From assembly GCA_016710385.1 (NCBI GenBank), contig JADJVX010000018.1, positions 620,001-684,000 on the forward strand: DNA of 64,000 nt, in the 5' to 3' direction. The notes beneath the pieces were generated by a model. That model was not told the origin of the DNA, searched no databases, and saw only the letters and a program-made list of their open reading frames with translations. This document shows positions 33,905 through 42,925 of the stretch, in pieces (within the stretch, counting starts at the first letter, position 1; each line of letters opens with the position of its first letter). The DNA comes from Actinomycetales bacterium. Lineage in GTDB: Bacteria > Actinomycetota > Actinomycetes > Actinomycetales > Dermatophilaceae. The translations under genes were made by a program, and so were the position numbers.

Positions 33905-35776
33905 GCCGTTGGGCTTGCTGTCGCTGATGACGCGCGGCGCCCCGGTGGCCGTGCCGTCGAAGAGGAGGGGCAGCCCCGGAGGCGTCGCGCCCGTGGGCGG
34001 CACCTGGTAGGACTGCAGCGCGTAGCTCATCACTTCGGTGAAGATCGGTCCGCACAGTCCCGAACCACTGGGGTTGTCCAGAGCGGGCTTCTGCAACGTA
34101 ACGGCGACGACGAACTGCGGGTCGTCGGCCGGAGCGAACCCGATGAACGACGTCGTGTAACCGCTGTAGTCGGCGAGCCGGTCCTCATACCGGTATGCCG
34201 TGCCGGTCTTGCCCGCGACTCGGTAACCCGGGATGACGACCTTGGTGGCTGTGCCACCGGCTGCCGTGACCCCCTCGAGCATCTGGGACAACTGGGTGGC
34301 GGTCTGCTCGGACACCACCCGCTGACCCTCGGCCGCAGGTTGTGGCAGGACCGGACGACCTGGCTCGGCGGTGCCCTCGACAAGAGTGGCCGGCATCCGG
34401 ACGCCCTTGTTTGCGATGGTCTGGAACACGCTGGTCGCCTGGATCGCACTGAGCGAGATGCCCTGACCGAATAGCTGCGTGTAGCGCTGCGATCCGCTCA
34501 CCTGGGCGGCGGGTGTGACCCCACCGGTCGGCTCACCGGGGAACCCGACGGCCGAGGGTGTGCCCAGGCCGAAGGCGCGGTAGTAGCGCTCCATCGTCGC
34601 CGCCGGAACGCCCTCGGTGGCCAGGATGGTGCCGATATTGCTCGACTTGGCCAGCACTCCGGCCACGGTGAGGTTCTGGGTGGGGTGATCAGCGAAGTCC
34701 TTGAAGGTGCGATCGGCGCGGCGCAGCCGGTTGGGCACCACAACTCCGGTGGCGGGAGTGACCAGGCCCTCCTCGAGAGCAGCGGCCATGCTCATGACCT
34801 TGGCGGTCGAGCCGGGCTCGTAGAGGTCCTGGAAGGCGGCGCTACGCAGCTGGGACGCCTTGGCCTTGCCGACCTGAGTCGGGTCGAAGCTCGGCGCCGA
34901 CGCGACGGCCCGCAGCTTGCCGGTCTTGGCCTCCATGACGACGACATAGCCGGAGATCGACCCGGTCTTGGCGACCTGCTCGGCAATGAGGTGCTGGGCG
35001 GTCCACTGCAGGTCGGCGTCGATCGTCAGCGTCACATCGAGACCGTCGACAGCCTGAACGCCGGGGCGGACCGCCCAGGGGATCTCCTTGCCGTCCCGGG
35101 CTTGTTCGTAGACCACACTGCCCGGCGTGCCGGCGAGCAGCTTCTCGGCCATCTGCTCGATCCCGCCGCTGCCCTTGATGGTGTCCCCCGATTCGCTCGT
35201 GACGAATCCGACGATCGGGGCAGCCGAGGGACCCGCCGGGTAGTCGCGCTGGTAGCTCACCTCGCTGGCGATCCCGGGGATCCCCATACCCTCGATCTCC
35301 CGCCAGACGGTGGGGGCGACGTTGCGGGCGATAACCCGGTAGTAGCTTGTGCCGAGCAGTTCGGGCAGGAGTGCCTCGGGGGTGGTGTTGAGCAGGGGAG
35401 CCAGACGCTGGGCCGCCCCGACGACACCCACCTTGACCAACTTCTTGTCGAGGGTGCGGGTGTATTCCTTGACGGCGTTCTGGTTGACCGTCACGGTACG
35501 CCGCTCGACACTGGCGGCCAGGACCTGGCCCTTGGAGTCGAGGATCCGGCCGCGCACGGCCGGCACGATGACGGTCTGCAGTCGCTTGTCCAACGCTGCC
35601 TGTTGGACGCTCGCGGCATCGAAAGCCTGCACGCGCACCAACTGAGCGGCGAAGATCGTGAAGATGAACAGCGCCGACAGGTAGATCCCGCGCGCGCGGC
35701 GCAGCGGGTGGCCGATCGCGCCCGCCCGGCGGCGACGGGCAGTGCGCTCGGCGCTGCGCGGTGAGGTGGCGGCCAT
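33902..35776 (-). CDS. ftsI: Septal peptidoglycan transpeptidase FtsI (class B PBP)
   Basis: The 624-residue class B penicillin-binding protein cross-links septal wall with FtsW. A cytoplasmic basic N-terminus, a single membrane helix (IYLSALFIFTIFAAQLV, about residues 31-47) and the pedestal domain are followed by the transpeptidase domain with the active-site STAK in YEPGSTAKVMSMAAAL (Ser near 320), SSN in AKSSNIGTIL, and KTGT in RVAGKTGTAYRY. The tail (PPTGATPPGLPLLFDG) is low in conservation. The gene begins 3 bases after the ftsL stop. Confidence 0.95.
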   Translation of the reverse strand: MAATSPRSAERTARRRRAGAIGHPLRRARGIYLSALFIFTIFAAQLVRVQAFDAASVQQAALDKRLQTVIVPAVRGRILDSKGQVLAASVERRTVTVNQNAVKEYTRTLDKKLVKVGVVGAAQRLAPLLNTTPEALLPELLGTSYYRVIARNVAPTVWREIEGMGIPGIASEVSYQRDYPAGPSAAPIVGFVTSESGDTIKGSGGIEQMAEKLLAGTPGSVVYEQARDGKEIPWAVRPGVQAVDGLDVTLTIDADLQWTAQHLIAEQVAKTGSISGYVVVMEAKTGKLRAVASAPSFDPTQVGKAKASQLRSAAFQDLYEPGSTAKVMSMAAALEEGLVTPATGVVVPNRLRRADRTFKDFADHPTQNLTVAGVLAKSSNIGTILATEGVPAATMERYYRAFGLGTPSAVGFPGEPTGGVTPAAQVSGSQRYTQLFGQGISLSAIQATSVFQTIANKGVRMPATLVEGTAEPGRPVLPQPAAEGQRVVSEQTATQLSQMLEGVTAAGGTATKVVIPGYRVAGKTGTAYRYEDRLADYSGYTTSFIGFAPADDPQFVVAVTLQKPALDNPSGSGLCGPIFTEVMSYALQSYQVPPTGATPPGLPLLFDGTATGAPRVISDSKPNG

Positions 35777-35779
35777 CGG

Positions 35780-36295
35780 TCAGCCCGTGGTCGGTGGGGT
35801 CTGGACGGCGGGCGCGGGGGGTGGGGTCTGTGCGGCGGGTGCGGCGGGTGCGGCGGGTGCGGCAGGTGCCGCGGGCGCAGGAGGGGCTGCGGCGGGTTGG
35901 GCGACCCCGACGATGGTGCCATCGGCAAGTCGGATAAAGGCCATCGACGTGGCCGGCACCATCCCCTGCGCGGTGGCTTTGGCAGCCAGATTGGCCGGTG
36001 AGCGCTGAAGGTCCATCGAGCGGTTGAGCTCCAAGGTGGCGTCGGTCAGCGAACCGCTCTGTCGCTTGAGGTCGTGCAGTGTGAACGACCCTTGGGTGAG
36101 CTGCGTGTGCAGCACGAGCAGAGCGAGCAGACCGCAGCAGAGCACGGCGAGGCAGGCAGCCGCGAACACCCCGGTGCCGGTCCGCTCGATGGCTGCCGGC
36201 ACGACACGCAGGGACATCCGCCCCCCGGCGCTGGCCGTCGTGCGGCTCATCGGCCGCCCACCCGGCACGCGCAGTGCCCCGGTCGATGGACTCAT
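35780..36295 (-). CDS. ftsL: FtsL-like division protein with Pro/Ala-repeat tail
   Basis: A 171-residue bitopic membrane protein in the ftsL position between rsmH and ftsI. A cytoplasmic basic N-terminus (about 40 residues) precedes the membrane helix TGVFAAACLAVLCCGLLALL, and the leucine-zipper-like region LTQGSFTLHDLKRQSGSLTD follows. Assignment rests on topology and synteny, since FtsL sequences diverge. The last 45 residues are a repeat of Ala-Pro-Ala (PAAPAAPAAPAAPAA) from a 9-bp tandem DNA repeat, an unusual feature. ATG 36295 overlaps the rsmH stop (ATGA). Confidence 0.85.
   Translation of the reverse strand: MSPSTGALRVPGGRPMSRTTASAGGRMSLRVVPAAIERTGTGVFAAACLAVLCCGLLALLVLHTQLTQGSFTLHDLKRQSGSLTDATLELNRSMDLQRSPANLAAKATAQGMVPATSMAFIRLADGTIVGVAQPAAAPPAPAAPAAPAAPAAPAAQTPPPAPAVQTPPTTG
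35826..35885. repeat. 9-bp tandem repeat at the 3' end of ftsL
   Basis: About five copies of GTGCGGCGG in the plus strand, drifting at the right end, encode the (Ala-Pro-Ala)n tail of FtsL. Confidence 0.7.
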
Positions 36296-37269
36296 GCCAG
36301 CTCCCCCTGGTCGACATCGGTGATGCGTTCGGCTGCCCGCAGCCGCGCCGAGGCGGCCCGCGGGTTGGCGTCGATCTCCTGCGCCGAGGGCACCTCGCCG
36401 CGGGTCAGCAGGCGCAGGTATGCCGCGTCCTGGGGCCGCTCCACCGGCATACCGGCAGGAGTGCGCGAGTGCGCGCCGGCCGCGAAGGCCTGCTTGGTGA
36501 TGCGGTCCTCGAGCGAGTGGTAGGAGAGCACGACGATCCGGCCCCCCACCCGCAGCCGCCGAATCGCGGCCGGAAGCGCGCAGCGCCAGGCGTCCAGCTC
36601 GCCGTTGACCTCGATCCGCAGGGCCTGGAAAGTGCGCTTGGCTGGGTGCCCCCCGCTGCGTTGTGACGCGGCCGGCACCACACGCTTGAGCAGCTCCACC
36701 AGCCGGGCGGAGCTGCTGAACGGGCGGACGGCGCGTTCGGCGACGATGGCCCGCACGATCGACCGGGCGTATCTCTCCTCGCCGTACTCCTTGAGCAGCT
36801 TTTCGAGTCGAGCTGGTTCGTAGGTGTTGACGACGTCGGCTGCGGTGCGGCCGCCGCCCTGGTCCATGCGCATGTCCAGTGGCGCGTCCACCCGGTAGGC
36901 GAAACCGCGATCCGGCTCGTCCAGCTGCAGCGAGGAGACCCCGAGGTCGAAGAGCACCGCGTCGACCCGGGACAGGCCCAATCCGGCAATGACAGAGTCA
37001 AACTCGTCGTAGACGGCGTGCACCAGGGACACCCGGTCGGCGTAAGGGGCCAGCCGGCTACCCGCCAGGGCCAGCGCCTGCTCGTCGCGGTCGATGCCCA
37101 CGACGCGAGCCTGGGGGCAGTGCTCGAGGACAGCTTCGGCATGGCCGCCCATCCCGAGCGTGCCGTCGACATAGACCGCCCCCGGCGTGGTCAGAGCGGG
37201 TGCCAGCACGTCCAGGACCCGGTCGCGCAGCACCGGCGTGTGGCGGTGCGCCACGGTCCGGTCGGTCAT
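36292..37269 (-). CDS. rsmH: 16S rRNA (cytosine-1402-N4)-methyltransferase
   Basis: RsmH (MraW) methylates N4 of C1402 in 16S rRNA with SAM. The 325-residue protein has HTPVLRDRVLDVLAP, the SAM loop VDGTLGMGGHAEAVLE near residue 35, DLGVSSLQLDEPDRGFAYR, and the catalytic-region SYHSLEDRITKQAF. Its place directly after mraZ and ahead of ftsL is conserved in nearly all dcw clusters. AGGAG lies upstream of ATG 37269. Two motif copies in inverted orientation lie at 36418 and 36445. Confidence 0.96.
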   Translation of the reverse strand: MTDRTVAHRHTPVLRDRVLDVLAPALTTPGAVYVDGTLGMGGHAEAVLEHCPQARVVGIDRDEQALALAGSRLAPYADRVSLVHAVYDEFDSVIAGLGLSRVDAVLFDLGVSSLQLDEPDRGFAYRVDAPLDMRMDQGGGRTAADVVNTYEPARLEKLLKEYGEERYARSIVRAIVAERAVRPFSSSARLVELLKRVVPAASQRSGGHPAKRTFQALRIEVNGELDAWRCALPAAIRRLRVGGRIVVLSYHSLEDRITKQAFAAGAHSRTPAGMPVERPQDAAYLRLLTRGEVPSAQEIDANPRAASARLRAAERITDVDQGELA

Positions 37270-37502
37270 GCTGGCTCCTGGTTCGGGTCGAGCGACGGCT
37301 GGGTCGGTGCTGGGTGTGGCGAAGACGGTTCGTGGGCGGCGGCTGCGGTATGCCGTTCGGCTGGGTCGGTGCCTGCACCCAGGTCTCCCTCCGCTTGGGA
37401 ACTGCTCGTGAAGCGGTGCTGCCCTCGGCCCGACACGGGGGAAGTCGCATCGGGACGGGTCAAGCGGCTGGAGACCTCGACGCAGGCCGTCTTGGCCGGC
37501 AC
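37266..37502 (-). CDS. Possible small disordered protein between mraZ and rsmH
   Basis: A 78-codon frame from GTG 37502 (5 bases after the mraZ stop) to a TGA that overlaps the rsmH ATG by CATGA. The product is hydrophilic, rich in Ser, Pro, Thr and His, with no predicted fold or membrane segment. A duplicated stretch GCACCGACCCAGCCG occurs twice within it. The tight spacing on both sides is what one sees for genuine operon members, but no homology is recognised, and it may be only the mraZ-rsmH spacer. Confidence 0.35.
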   Translation of the reverse strand: MPAKTACVEVSSRLTRPDATSPVSGRGQHRFTSSSQAEGDLGAGTDPAERHTAAAAHEPSSPHPAPTQPSLDPNQEPA

Positions 37503-37507
37503 GGCGG

Positions 37508-37939
37508 TCAGAACACTCCGGGCATCACCTCTTCGGACTGGTCGGCGAAGGCTGCTTCGGCGGCCTCGAGATAGTCGGCCCAGGCTTGGGCGTCCCAGAT
37601 CTCGGCTCGGGAGCCGGTGCCGATGACGGCGACCTCGCGGCTGAGGTTGGCGTAATCACGCAGACTCTGCGGAATCGTCACCCGTCCCTGCCGGTCGGGC
37701 ACATCGTCCAGAGCGCTGGACAAGTAGATGCGGCTGTGGTCCCGCACCCGCTTCACCGAGCTCGGGGCCGACTGGATGCGCTCCACCTGCTCGATGAAGA
37801 CCGCCTTGGGGTAGACGAAGATGCAGTGCTCTTGGCCCTTGGTCATGACCAAACCCTCGGCCAACTGGTCGCGGAACTTGGCCGGCAGGATGAGCCGGCC
37901 CTTCTCGTCCAGACGTGGGTGATAGGTGCCCAGAAACAT
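37508..37939 (-). CDS. mraZ: Transcriptional regulator MraZ
   Basis: The 143-residue protein contains two AbrB-like swapped-hairpin repeats, each with a DxxxR motif: MFLGTYHPRLDEKGRLILPA in the first and VPDRQGRVTIPQSLRDYANL in the second. In E. coli MraZ represses its own operon by binding TGGGN repeats; three such boxes lie upstream here (38044-38068). The ATG at 37939 has GGGAGG about 11 bases upstream. It opens the dcw cluster. Confidence 0.95.
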   Translation of the reverse strand: MFLGTYHPRLDEKGRLILPAKFRDQLAEGLVMTKGQEHCIFVYPKAVFIEQVERIQSAPSSVKRVRDHSRIYLSSALDDVPDRQGRVTIPQSLRDYANLSREVAVIGTGSRAEIWDAQAWADYLEAAEAAFADQSEEVMPGVF

Positions 37940-38043
37940 GTGGCGCCCACCTCCCCTTCTGCGCTTCTGCGCTCGGATCGAACCCCGCTCGGCAGCGGTG
38001 CCCTCGGCGCCGAGTAGTCCGTCCCCACCGGCGATCCTTAGCG

Positions 38044-38068
38044 CCCCACCATACTCCACAACCATCCA
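38044..38068 (-). promoter_or_regulatory. MraZ-type operator: three TGG-boxes with 5-base spacing
   Basis: Read on the minus strand, TGGAT, TGGAG and TGGGG follow one another with exactly 5 bases between them (10-base period, one helical turn), about 105 bases before mraZ. MraZ of E. coli binds TGGGN boxes with this spacing. This predicts autoregulation of the dcw cluster. Confidence 0.7.
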
Positions 38069-38287
38069 CTAGGGGACCAATTTCCTCCCTTTCTCTCCAC
38101 CAGTGCCCCTCAGCCTCCCCCACGCCCCCACCCCGCGCGGAGCCCTCCCCGGACACCCGTGCTCGCAATTCCTTCCCGCTGACGGGATCCCCACGTAGGC
38201 TCGAAGCCGCACCTGCGCGCACCAGCGCTGCGGTGCTGGAGGTTGGGGGCCCCGATGCGTCCCCACTGCAGGGATGACGGAGGACTC

Positions 38288-39298
38288 GTGAGTCACACGC
38301 GCACCGACCTGGACGGCCCCTCGACGGCCCCGGCCATGTGCACAGCCGAGGCGCTGGCCGAGCTACGCGAAGTGAGCGCGCGGATCCTGCGCGCCGTCGA
38401 GACGGTGATCGACGGTAAGCCTGCGGTCGTGCGCACCGTCGTCACCGTGCTCCTTGCCGGCGGTCATCTCCTCGTCGAAGACGTCCCGGGCGTGGGCAAG
38501 ACCATGCTCGCCAAGGCCATGGCCCGCAGCGTCGACTGCACGGTGCGGCGCATCCAGTTCACGCCCGACCTCTTGCCCAGCGACATCACCGGCATCAGCG
38601 TGTTCAACCCCGACGTGCGGCAATTCGACTTCCGTCCGGGTGCGGTCTTCGCCAATGTCGTGGTCTGCGACGAGATCAACCGCGCCTCGCCCAAGGTGCA
38701 GTCCGCCCTGCTCGAGTGCATGGAGGAAGGTCAGGTCACCGTCGATGGCCACACCTATGCCCTGCACCAGCCCTTCCTCGTCGTGGCTACCCAGAACCCC
38801 ATCGAGATGGAGGGCACCTATCCCCTCTCCGAAGCCCAGCGCGATCGCTTCATGGCGCGCATCTCGATGGGATACCCCGGGCCGGCTGCCGAGATCGCCA
38901 TGCTCGACAACCACGGTGGGGTCTCGCCACTGGAGACATTGCGCCCGGTGACCGACGCGGCGACCATCGCCCGCTTGGTGGCCGTGGTCCAGGACGTCTA
39001 CGCCTCCCCGACCTTGCGGCGATATGTCGTCGATCTGGCGACCGCCACACGCACCAGTCCGGCCGTGCGCCTGGGAGCGTCACCTCGCGCTGCACTCCAC
39101 GTGCTGCGAGCAGCCCGGGCCCACGCTGCCCTGGAGGGGCGCGACCACGTGCTGCCCGACGACGTGCACCGGGTGGCTGCCGCCGTGTTGGGTCACCGAT
39201 TGCTGCTGTCCGCCGACGCAGTCCTGGCCCGGCGGACCCCCGGCGAGGTCCTCGACGAACTCATCCGGGCCACCCCGGTGCCGGTCGGACACCGCTGA
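38288..39298 (+). CDS. MoxR-type AAA+ ATPase
   Basis: The 336-residue ATPase has Walker A in LLVEDVPGVGKTMLAKAMA, Walker B in VVCDEINRASPKVQSALLE and sensor residues around ATQNPIEMEGTYPLSEAQRD. MoxR proteins act as chaperones that insert metal or activate partner proteins with a VWA/DUF58 fold, here the product of the next gene. The GTG at 38288 has GGAGGA 5 bases upstream; a longer frame from 38243 would start inside the promoter region. It is transcribed divergently from the dcw cluster, an arrangement common in actinobacteria. Confidence 0.9.
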   Translation: MSHTRTDLDGPSTAPAMCTAEALAELREVSARILRAVETVIDGKPAVVRTVVTVLLAGGHLLVEDVPGVGKTMLAKAMARSVDCTVRRIQFTPDLLPSDITGISVFNPDVRQFDFRPGAVFANVVVCDEINRASPKVQSALLECMEEGQVTVDGHTYALHQPFLVVATQNPIEMEGTYPLSEAQRDRFMARISMGYPGPAAEIAMLDNHGGVSPLETLRPVTDAATIARLVAVVQDVYASPTLRRYVVDLATATRTSPAVRLGASPRAALHVLRAARAHAALEGRDHVLPDDVHRVAAAVLGHRLLLSADAVLARRTPGEVLDELIRATPVPVGHR

Positions 39299-39308
39299 GC
39301 CTGACACC

Positions 39309-40565
39309 ATGTCGCGCCGCCGTGAGGTGCTGACGACGCGGGGATACGCCTTCCTCGCGGCGGGAGTCACGCTGTTGGCCGCGGGCCTGCTGCTCGGATT
39401 TCCGGACCTCACCCGGGTCGGGGCCTTGCTCGTCGTGCTGCCCGCATTGGCCATGCTCGTCGTGCAGCGTCGGGTCCCCGGCCTCGAGGTGACCCGCACG
39501 AGCAGTCCCGCTCGCACCAGCGTCGACGAGCCGGTCGCCGTCACCGTCACCGTGCGCAACGCCAGCACCCGCACGAGTCCCCCGTTGCTCGCCGAGGACC
39601 GCATCGATGTGCGCATGGGCGAACGCCCGCGCACACTGTTGGGCGCCCTGGCTCCCGGCCAGGCACGCACCCTTTCGTATGCCGTGCAGCCGACCATGCG
39701 GGGCCAGCATCAGCTCGGACCGCTCTCGGTGGAAGTGCGCGATCCGTTCGGCTTGACCATCCGCCAGGCGCAGGTCGGCGACCTCAGCGACATCATGGTG
39801 CTGCCCCGGGTGCTGTCGCTGCACGGGAATCCCAGCGCCGCCGGCATGGGCGGAGTCGACGGGGACGTCCCGGCACTGATCGCCGCACTCTCCGAGATCG
39901 ACCAGTCGGTGCGCGAATACCGCGACGGCGACGACCTGCGCCGCATCCACTGGCCCGCGACAGCGCGCACCGGCGAGTTCATGGTGCGCCACGAGGACCG
40001 CCCAGTGCGCCGACGGGCCACCCTCGTCCTGGACACCCGGGCAACGGGCTTTCGTGGCGAGGCGACCAGCGAGTCCTTCGAGTGGGCGGTCAGCGCCGCC
40101 GCCTCGGTGCTGCGACACCTCGCCGGACTCGGGTATGCCGTGCGCCTGGTCACGCCCGACACGGTCGTCGAGGGAGCCGCCGCGGCGGACGTCACCGTGG
40201 ATGCCGGCCTCGACCTTCTCGCGGCCACCAACCTGACCCCTGCGGCCAGCCTGCCGCAGGTGCTGGCGGTGGCTCAGTCGTTGACCGCGGCCGGTGGGGT
40301 GCTCGTCGCCGTCCTGGCGGCACACGATCTCGACCTCATCCGCGACGTGGCCCGATTACGCGGTCCGGGCACAGCCGCCTTCGCGATCGTCGTCGATGCC
40401 GGCGCCGGGTTCCATCCATCCACCGCGTTGGGCGAACAGGCCGAGGCCGTCCTGCGCGGCGCCGGTTGGCGGGTCGTCCGGGCGACCGGCCCCCTCGACC
40501 AGGTGCACGGCATACCGGCCGCCTGGGCGGCTCTGAGCCGGGCTCCGAGCCGAGTCGGCCGATGA
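39309..40565 (+). CDS. DUF58 domain protein, MoxR partner
   Basis: A 418-residue membrane-anchored protein with two N-terminal helices (GYAFLAAGVTLLAAGLLLGF and VGALLVVLPALAMLVV), a beta-rich domain (residues 60-165), and the DUF58 core with YRDGDDLRRIHWPATARTGE, then a VWA-like fold. The operon moxR-DUF58-transglutaminase is widespread; the substrates are unknown, with links to cell-envelope maintenance. The ATG at 39309 lies 10 bases after moxR, and the stop overlaps the next ATG (ATGA). Confidence 0.88.
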   Translation: MSRRREVLTTRGYAFLAAGVTLLAAGLLLGFPDLTRVGALLVVLPALAMLVVQRRVPGLEVTRTSSPARTSVDEPVAVTVTVRNASTRTSPPLLAEDRIDVRMGERPRTLLGALAPGQARTLSYAVQPTMRGQHQLGPLSVEVRDPFGLTIRQAQVGDLSDIMVLPRVLSLHGNPSAAGMGGVDGDVPALIAALSEIDQSVREYRDGDDLRRIHWPATARTGEFMVRHEDRPVRRRATLVLDTRATGFRGEATSESFEWAVSAAASVLRHLAGLGYAVRLVTPDTVVEGAAAADVTVDAGLDLLAATNLTPAASLPQVLAVAQSLTAAGGVLVAVLAAHDLDLIRDVARLRGPGTAAFAIVVDAGAGFHPSTALGEQAEAVLRGAGWRVVRATGPLDQVHGIPAAWAALSRAPSRVGR

Positions 40566-42907
40566 CCACGCCCCGCCCGCACCCCGCCCTGGCCGCGCTG
40601 GCCACGGTGCTCGCGCTGTGGTCGCTCACCGTGCTCGTCGAGCAGCCCGGCTGGCTGGTGGGCACCGTGGGCTACCTTGCGGTCCTCGGGATGGTCGGCG
40701 CGGCGCTACGCCGCGTCGGCCGGGGCAGTCTCGTGGTCCTCGCGGCCCAGACCCTCGCCGTCGCCCTGGTCGCGACCTGGCTCCATGCCGGCGACACGAC
40801 GTGGTATGGGCTGCCCACTCCCGCGACCTTGAGTGCCTTCCTCGACGTCTTCATGCAGTTCGGCCAGACCACCTACGTGAGCGCTGCACCGTTGCCGAGC
40901 ACGCCCGCGGTGACGGTCACCATGTCGCTCATCGGCGCCGCTGTCGGGCTGGTCATCGATTACATCGCGGTGGGCCGGGCGGCTGCCTCTGCGGCCGGCA
41001 TCCCCCTGCTCGTTCCCTATCTCACCGCGGCCGCCAACCGTTCGGAGCCGTTGCCGTGGGGCTTCTTCCTGGCTGCCGCCTTCGGCTTTCTCGTCCTGGT
41101 GAGCAGCCAGGTGCAACGCCGCTTGCGCGGCTGGCAGTCGGCCCCGGCTCGGGCGGTGCAGCCCAGCGGCATCGACATCACCGACGCGGTCTCGGATGGC
41201 TTCGGGGCCTCTGCGCGGCGACTGGGTCTGGTCGCCGTCGCGGTGGCGCTCGTTGCCGGTGCCGCGCTGCCCCACCTGCCGACGCGGTATCTCCTCGACG
41301 GGTTGGCGCGGTCCGACACGGGAGTCGGTCGCACGCGGATCGGTTTCGCCTCCAGTCTCGATGTCTCGAGGAGTCTGATCGGGGGCAATCCCAGCGTCGT
41401 GCTGCGCTATCGCACCACGGCCCCGGCACCGGTGCCATTGCGCGTCCTGGCCGCCTCGACCTACGACGGCAGCACCTGGAGTCGGCCGATCCCCACGCTC
41501 GGGTCGTCGGCTCGCCAGGACCTCGACGCCGGCGTCAGTCGCACCGAACACACCATCTCGGTGGAGGATTACACGTTGACACCTCCGGCGCTGGCAGTCC
41601 CCCAGCCGCTGGGCTCGGTCGATCTAGGCGACGTCGGCTGGCAGGTCGACGAGCCGACGGCCGACATCTACGTGCAGGCCCAACCCTCCAGTTACGCGGC
41701 CACCTACGTACAGCCCGCCTGGACCGCTGACCTGCTGAGAAATGGCGTCGACGGTGTCCCGGGGCCCGACCGGCTGCCCAGCACTCGAAGCCTCCAGACC
41801 GCCCTGCGGCTGGACCTCATGTCGGCCGCCACCGTGCGAGCCGCGGCCGCCGAGGCGATCGGTGACGCCACCAACCCCTATGACCGGGCCATCGCCATTC
41901 AACGCTGGTTGCGCGAGGGAGGTGGCTTCGTCTACTCGCTCGAGCTCGATCCGGCCGCGCCGAGTCTGGACCCGTTGACGGCGTTCCTGCAGAGTCGGCG
42001 AGGCTACTGCGTCCAGTTCGCCACAGCGATGGTCATGATGGCGCGCGCCGAGGGGATCCCCGCCCGGATGGCCATCGGGTTCCTCCCCGGCAGGATCGAC
42101 AACGGCGTCTACACCGTGTCAAGCACCGATGCACACACCTGGCCGGAGTTGTACTTCCCCGGCGCCGGGTGGGTGCGATTCGAACCCACCCCGGGCTCCA
42201 GCGTCGGTGCCCCGCCGGCCTGGACTGTCCCGGCGCCGACCGGCTCGACGGCGACCTCGGGGCCGACGGCCTCCGCGACGCCAGGCGCATCGACCGCAGC
42301 CACGGCCGCCCCACGCGGGGTCGACACCGGCCCGGACGACCTCACAGTGCAGGCCCAACCGAGCCTCAACGACCACCTGCGCACCCTCACTCGTGATCCT
42401 CGCTTCCTCGGGTCGGCGGCACTGCTGGTCACCCTGCTCTCGGTGCTCCTCCTGCCGGTGACCGCGGTGCTCGTCCGGCGCCGACGAGCCACCCACGGCC
42501 CGGCGCCCGAGGTGGCGACGGCGGTGTGGTCGGATCTCACCGCCCGCCTCACCGATCTCGGGCTCCCCCCGCCCGCCGGCGGAACCCTGCGCGACTGGCA
42601 GGACCACTACACCCGGGTCGGTCATCTCCAGGAGCCTGCTCGCGACGCGCTCGCGACTCTCGCGACGACGCTCGAGCGGGCCCAATTCGCCCGGCCGGGC
42701 ACCGCCATCGACGTCGAGGCCCTTCCCCAACGCAGTCACGAGGTCGTTGCCGCGGTCCGGCCCACCCGGGCCTGGCGGTATCGGGTCCGGGCGTTCCTGC
42801 TGCCCAGCGACGCCCGTTCCTGGTGGCGGCGGCGGTATGTCGACCTGCGTAGCGCCGCCCGCGAGGCCGCAGCTCGGATGATCGGTCGGTTGCGCCGGCG
42901 CCGGTGA
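40562..42907 (+). CDS. TgpA-like membrane transglutaminase-family protein
   Basis: The 781-residue protein has six or seven N-terminal helices (residues 5-245), then a large extracytoplasmic domain with the transglutaminase-like core. The triad is visible: Cys in RRGYCVQFATAMVMMARAEG near residue 480, His in SSTDAHTWPELYFPGAGWVR near 522, and the downstream Glu/Asp. A Thr/Ser/Ala linker (PTGSTATSGPTASATPGAST) leads to another helix (SAALLVTLLSVLLLPVTAVL) and a cytoplasmic domain (DUF4129-like). The reaction is likely proteolysis or cross-linking at the envelope. The stop is followed by a strong hairpin. Confidence 0.88.
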   Translation: MTTPRPHPALAALATVLALWSLTVLVEQPGWLVGTVGYLAVLGMVGAALRRVGRGSLVVLAAQTLAVALVATWLHAGDTTWYGLPTPATLSAFLDVFMQFGQTTYVSAAPLPSTPAVTVTMSLIGAAVGLVIDYIAVGRAAASAAGIPLLVPYLTAAANRSEPLPWGFFLAAAFGFLVLVSSQVQRRLRGWQSAPARAVQPSGIDITDAVSDGFGASARRLGLVAVAVALVAGAALPHLPTRYLLDGLARSDTGVGRTRIGFASSLDVSRSLIGGNPSVVLRYRTTAPAPVPLRVLAASTYDGSTWSRPIPTLGSSARQDLDAGVSRTEHTISVEDYTLTPPALAVPQPLGSVDLGDVGWQVDEPTADIYVQAQPSSYAATYVQPAWTADLLRNGVDGVPGPDRLPSTRSLQTALRLDLMSAATVRAAAAEAIGDATNPYDRAIAIQRWLREGGGFVYSLELDPAAPSLDPLTAFLQSRRGYCVQFATAMVMMARAEGIPARMAIGFLPGRIDNGVYTVSSTDAHTWPELYFPGAGWVRFEPTPGSSVGAPPAWTVPAPTGSTATSGPTASATPGASTAATAAPRGVDTGPDDLTVQAQPSLNDHLRTLTRDPRFLGSAALLVTLLSVLLLPVTAVLVRRRRATHGPAPEVATAVWSDLTARLTDLGLPPPAGGTLRDWQDHYTRVGHLQEPARDALATLATTLERAQFARPGTAIDVEALPQRSHEVVAAVRPTRAWRYRVRAFLLPSDARSWWRRRYVDLRSAAREAAARMIGRLRRRR

Positions 42908-42925
42908 TCTTGCTGTGCCACACAT

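Noticed and set aside
35780..36295. Calling the FtsL-position gene a Pro-rich secreted protein
   Set aside because: Position between rsmH and ftsI, overlap with rsmH and the single-helix topology all fit FtsL.
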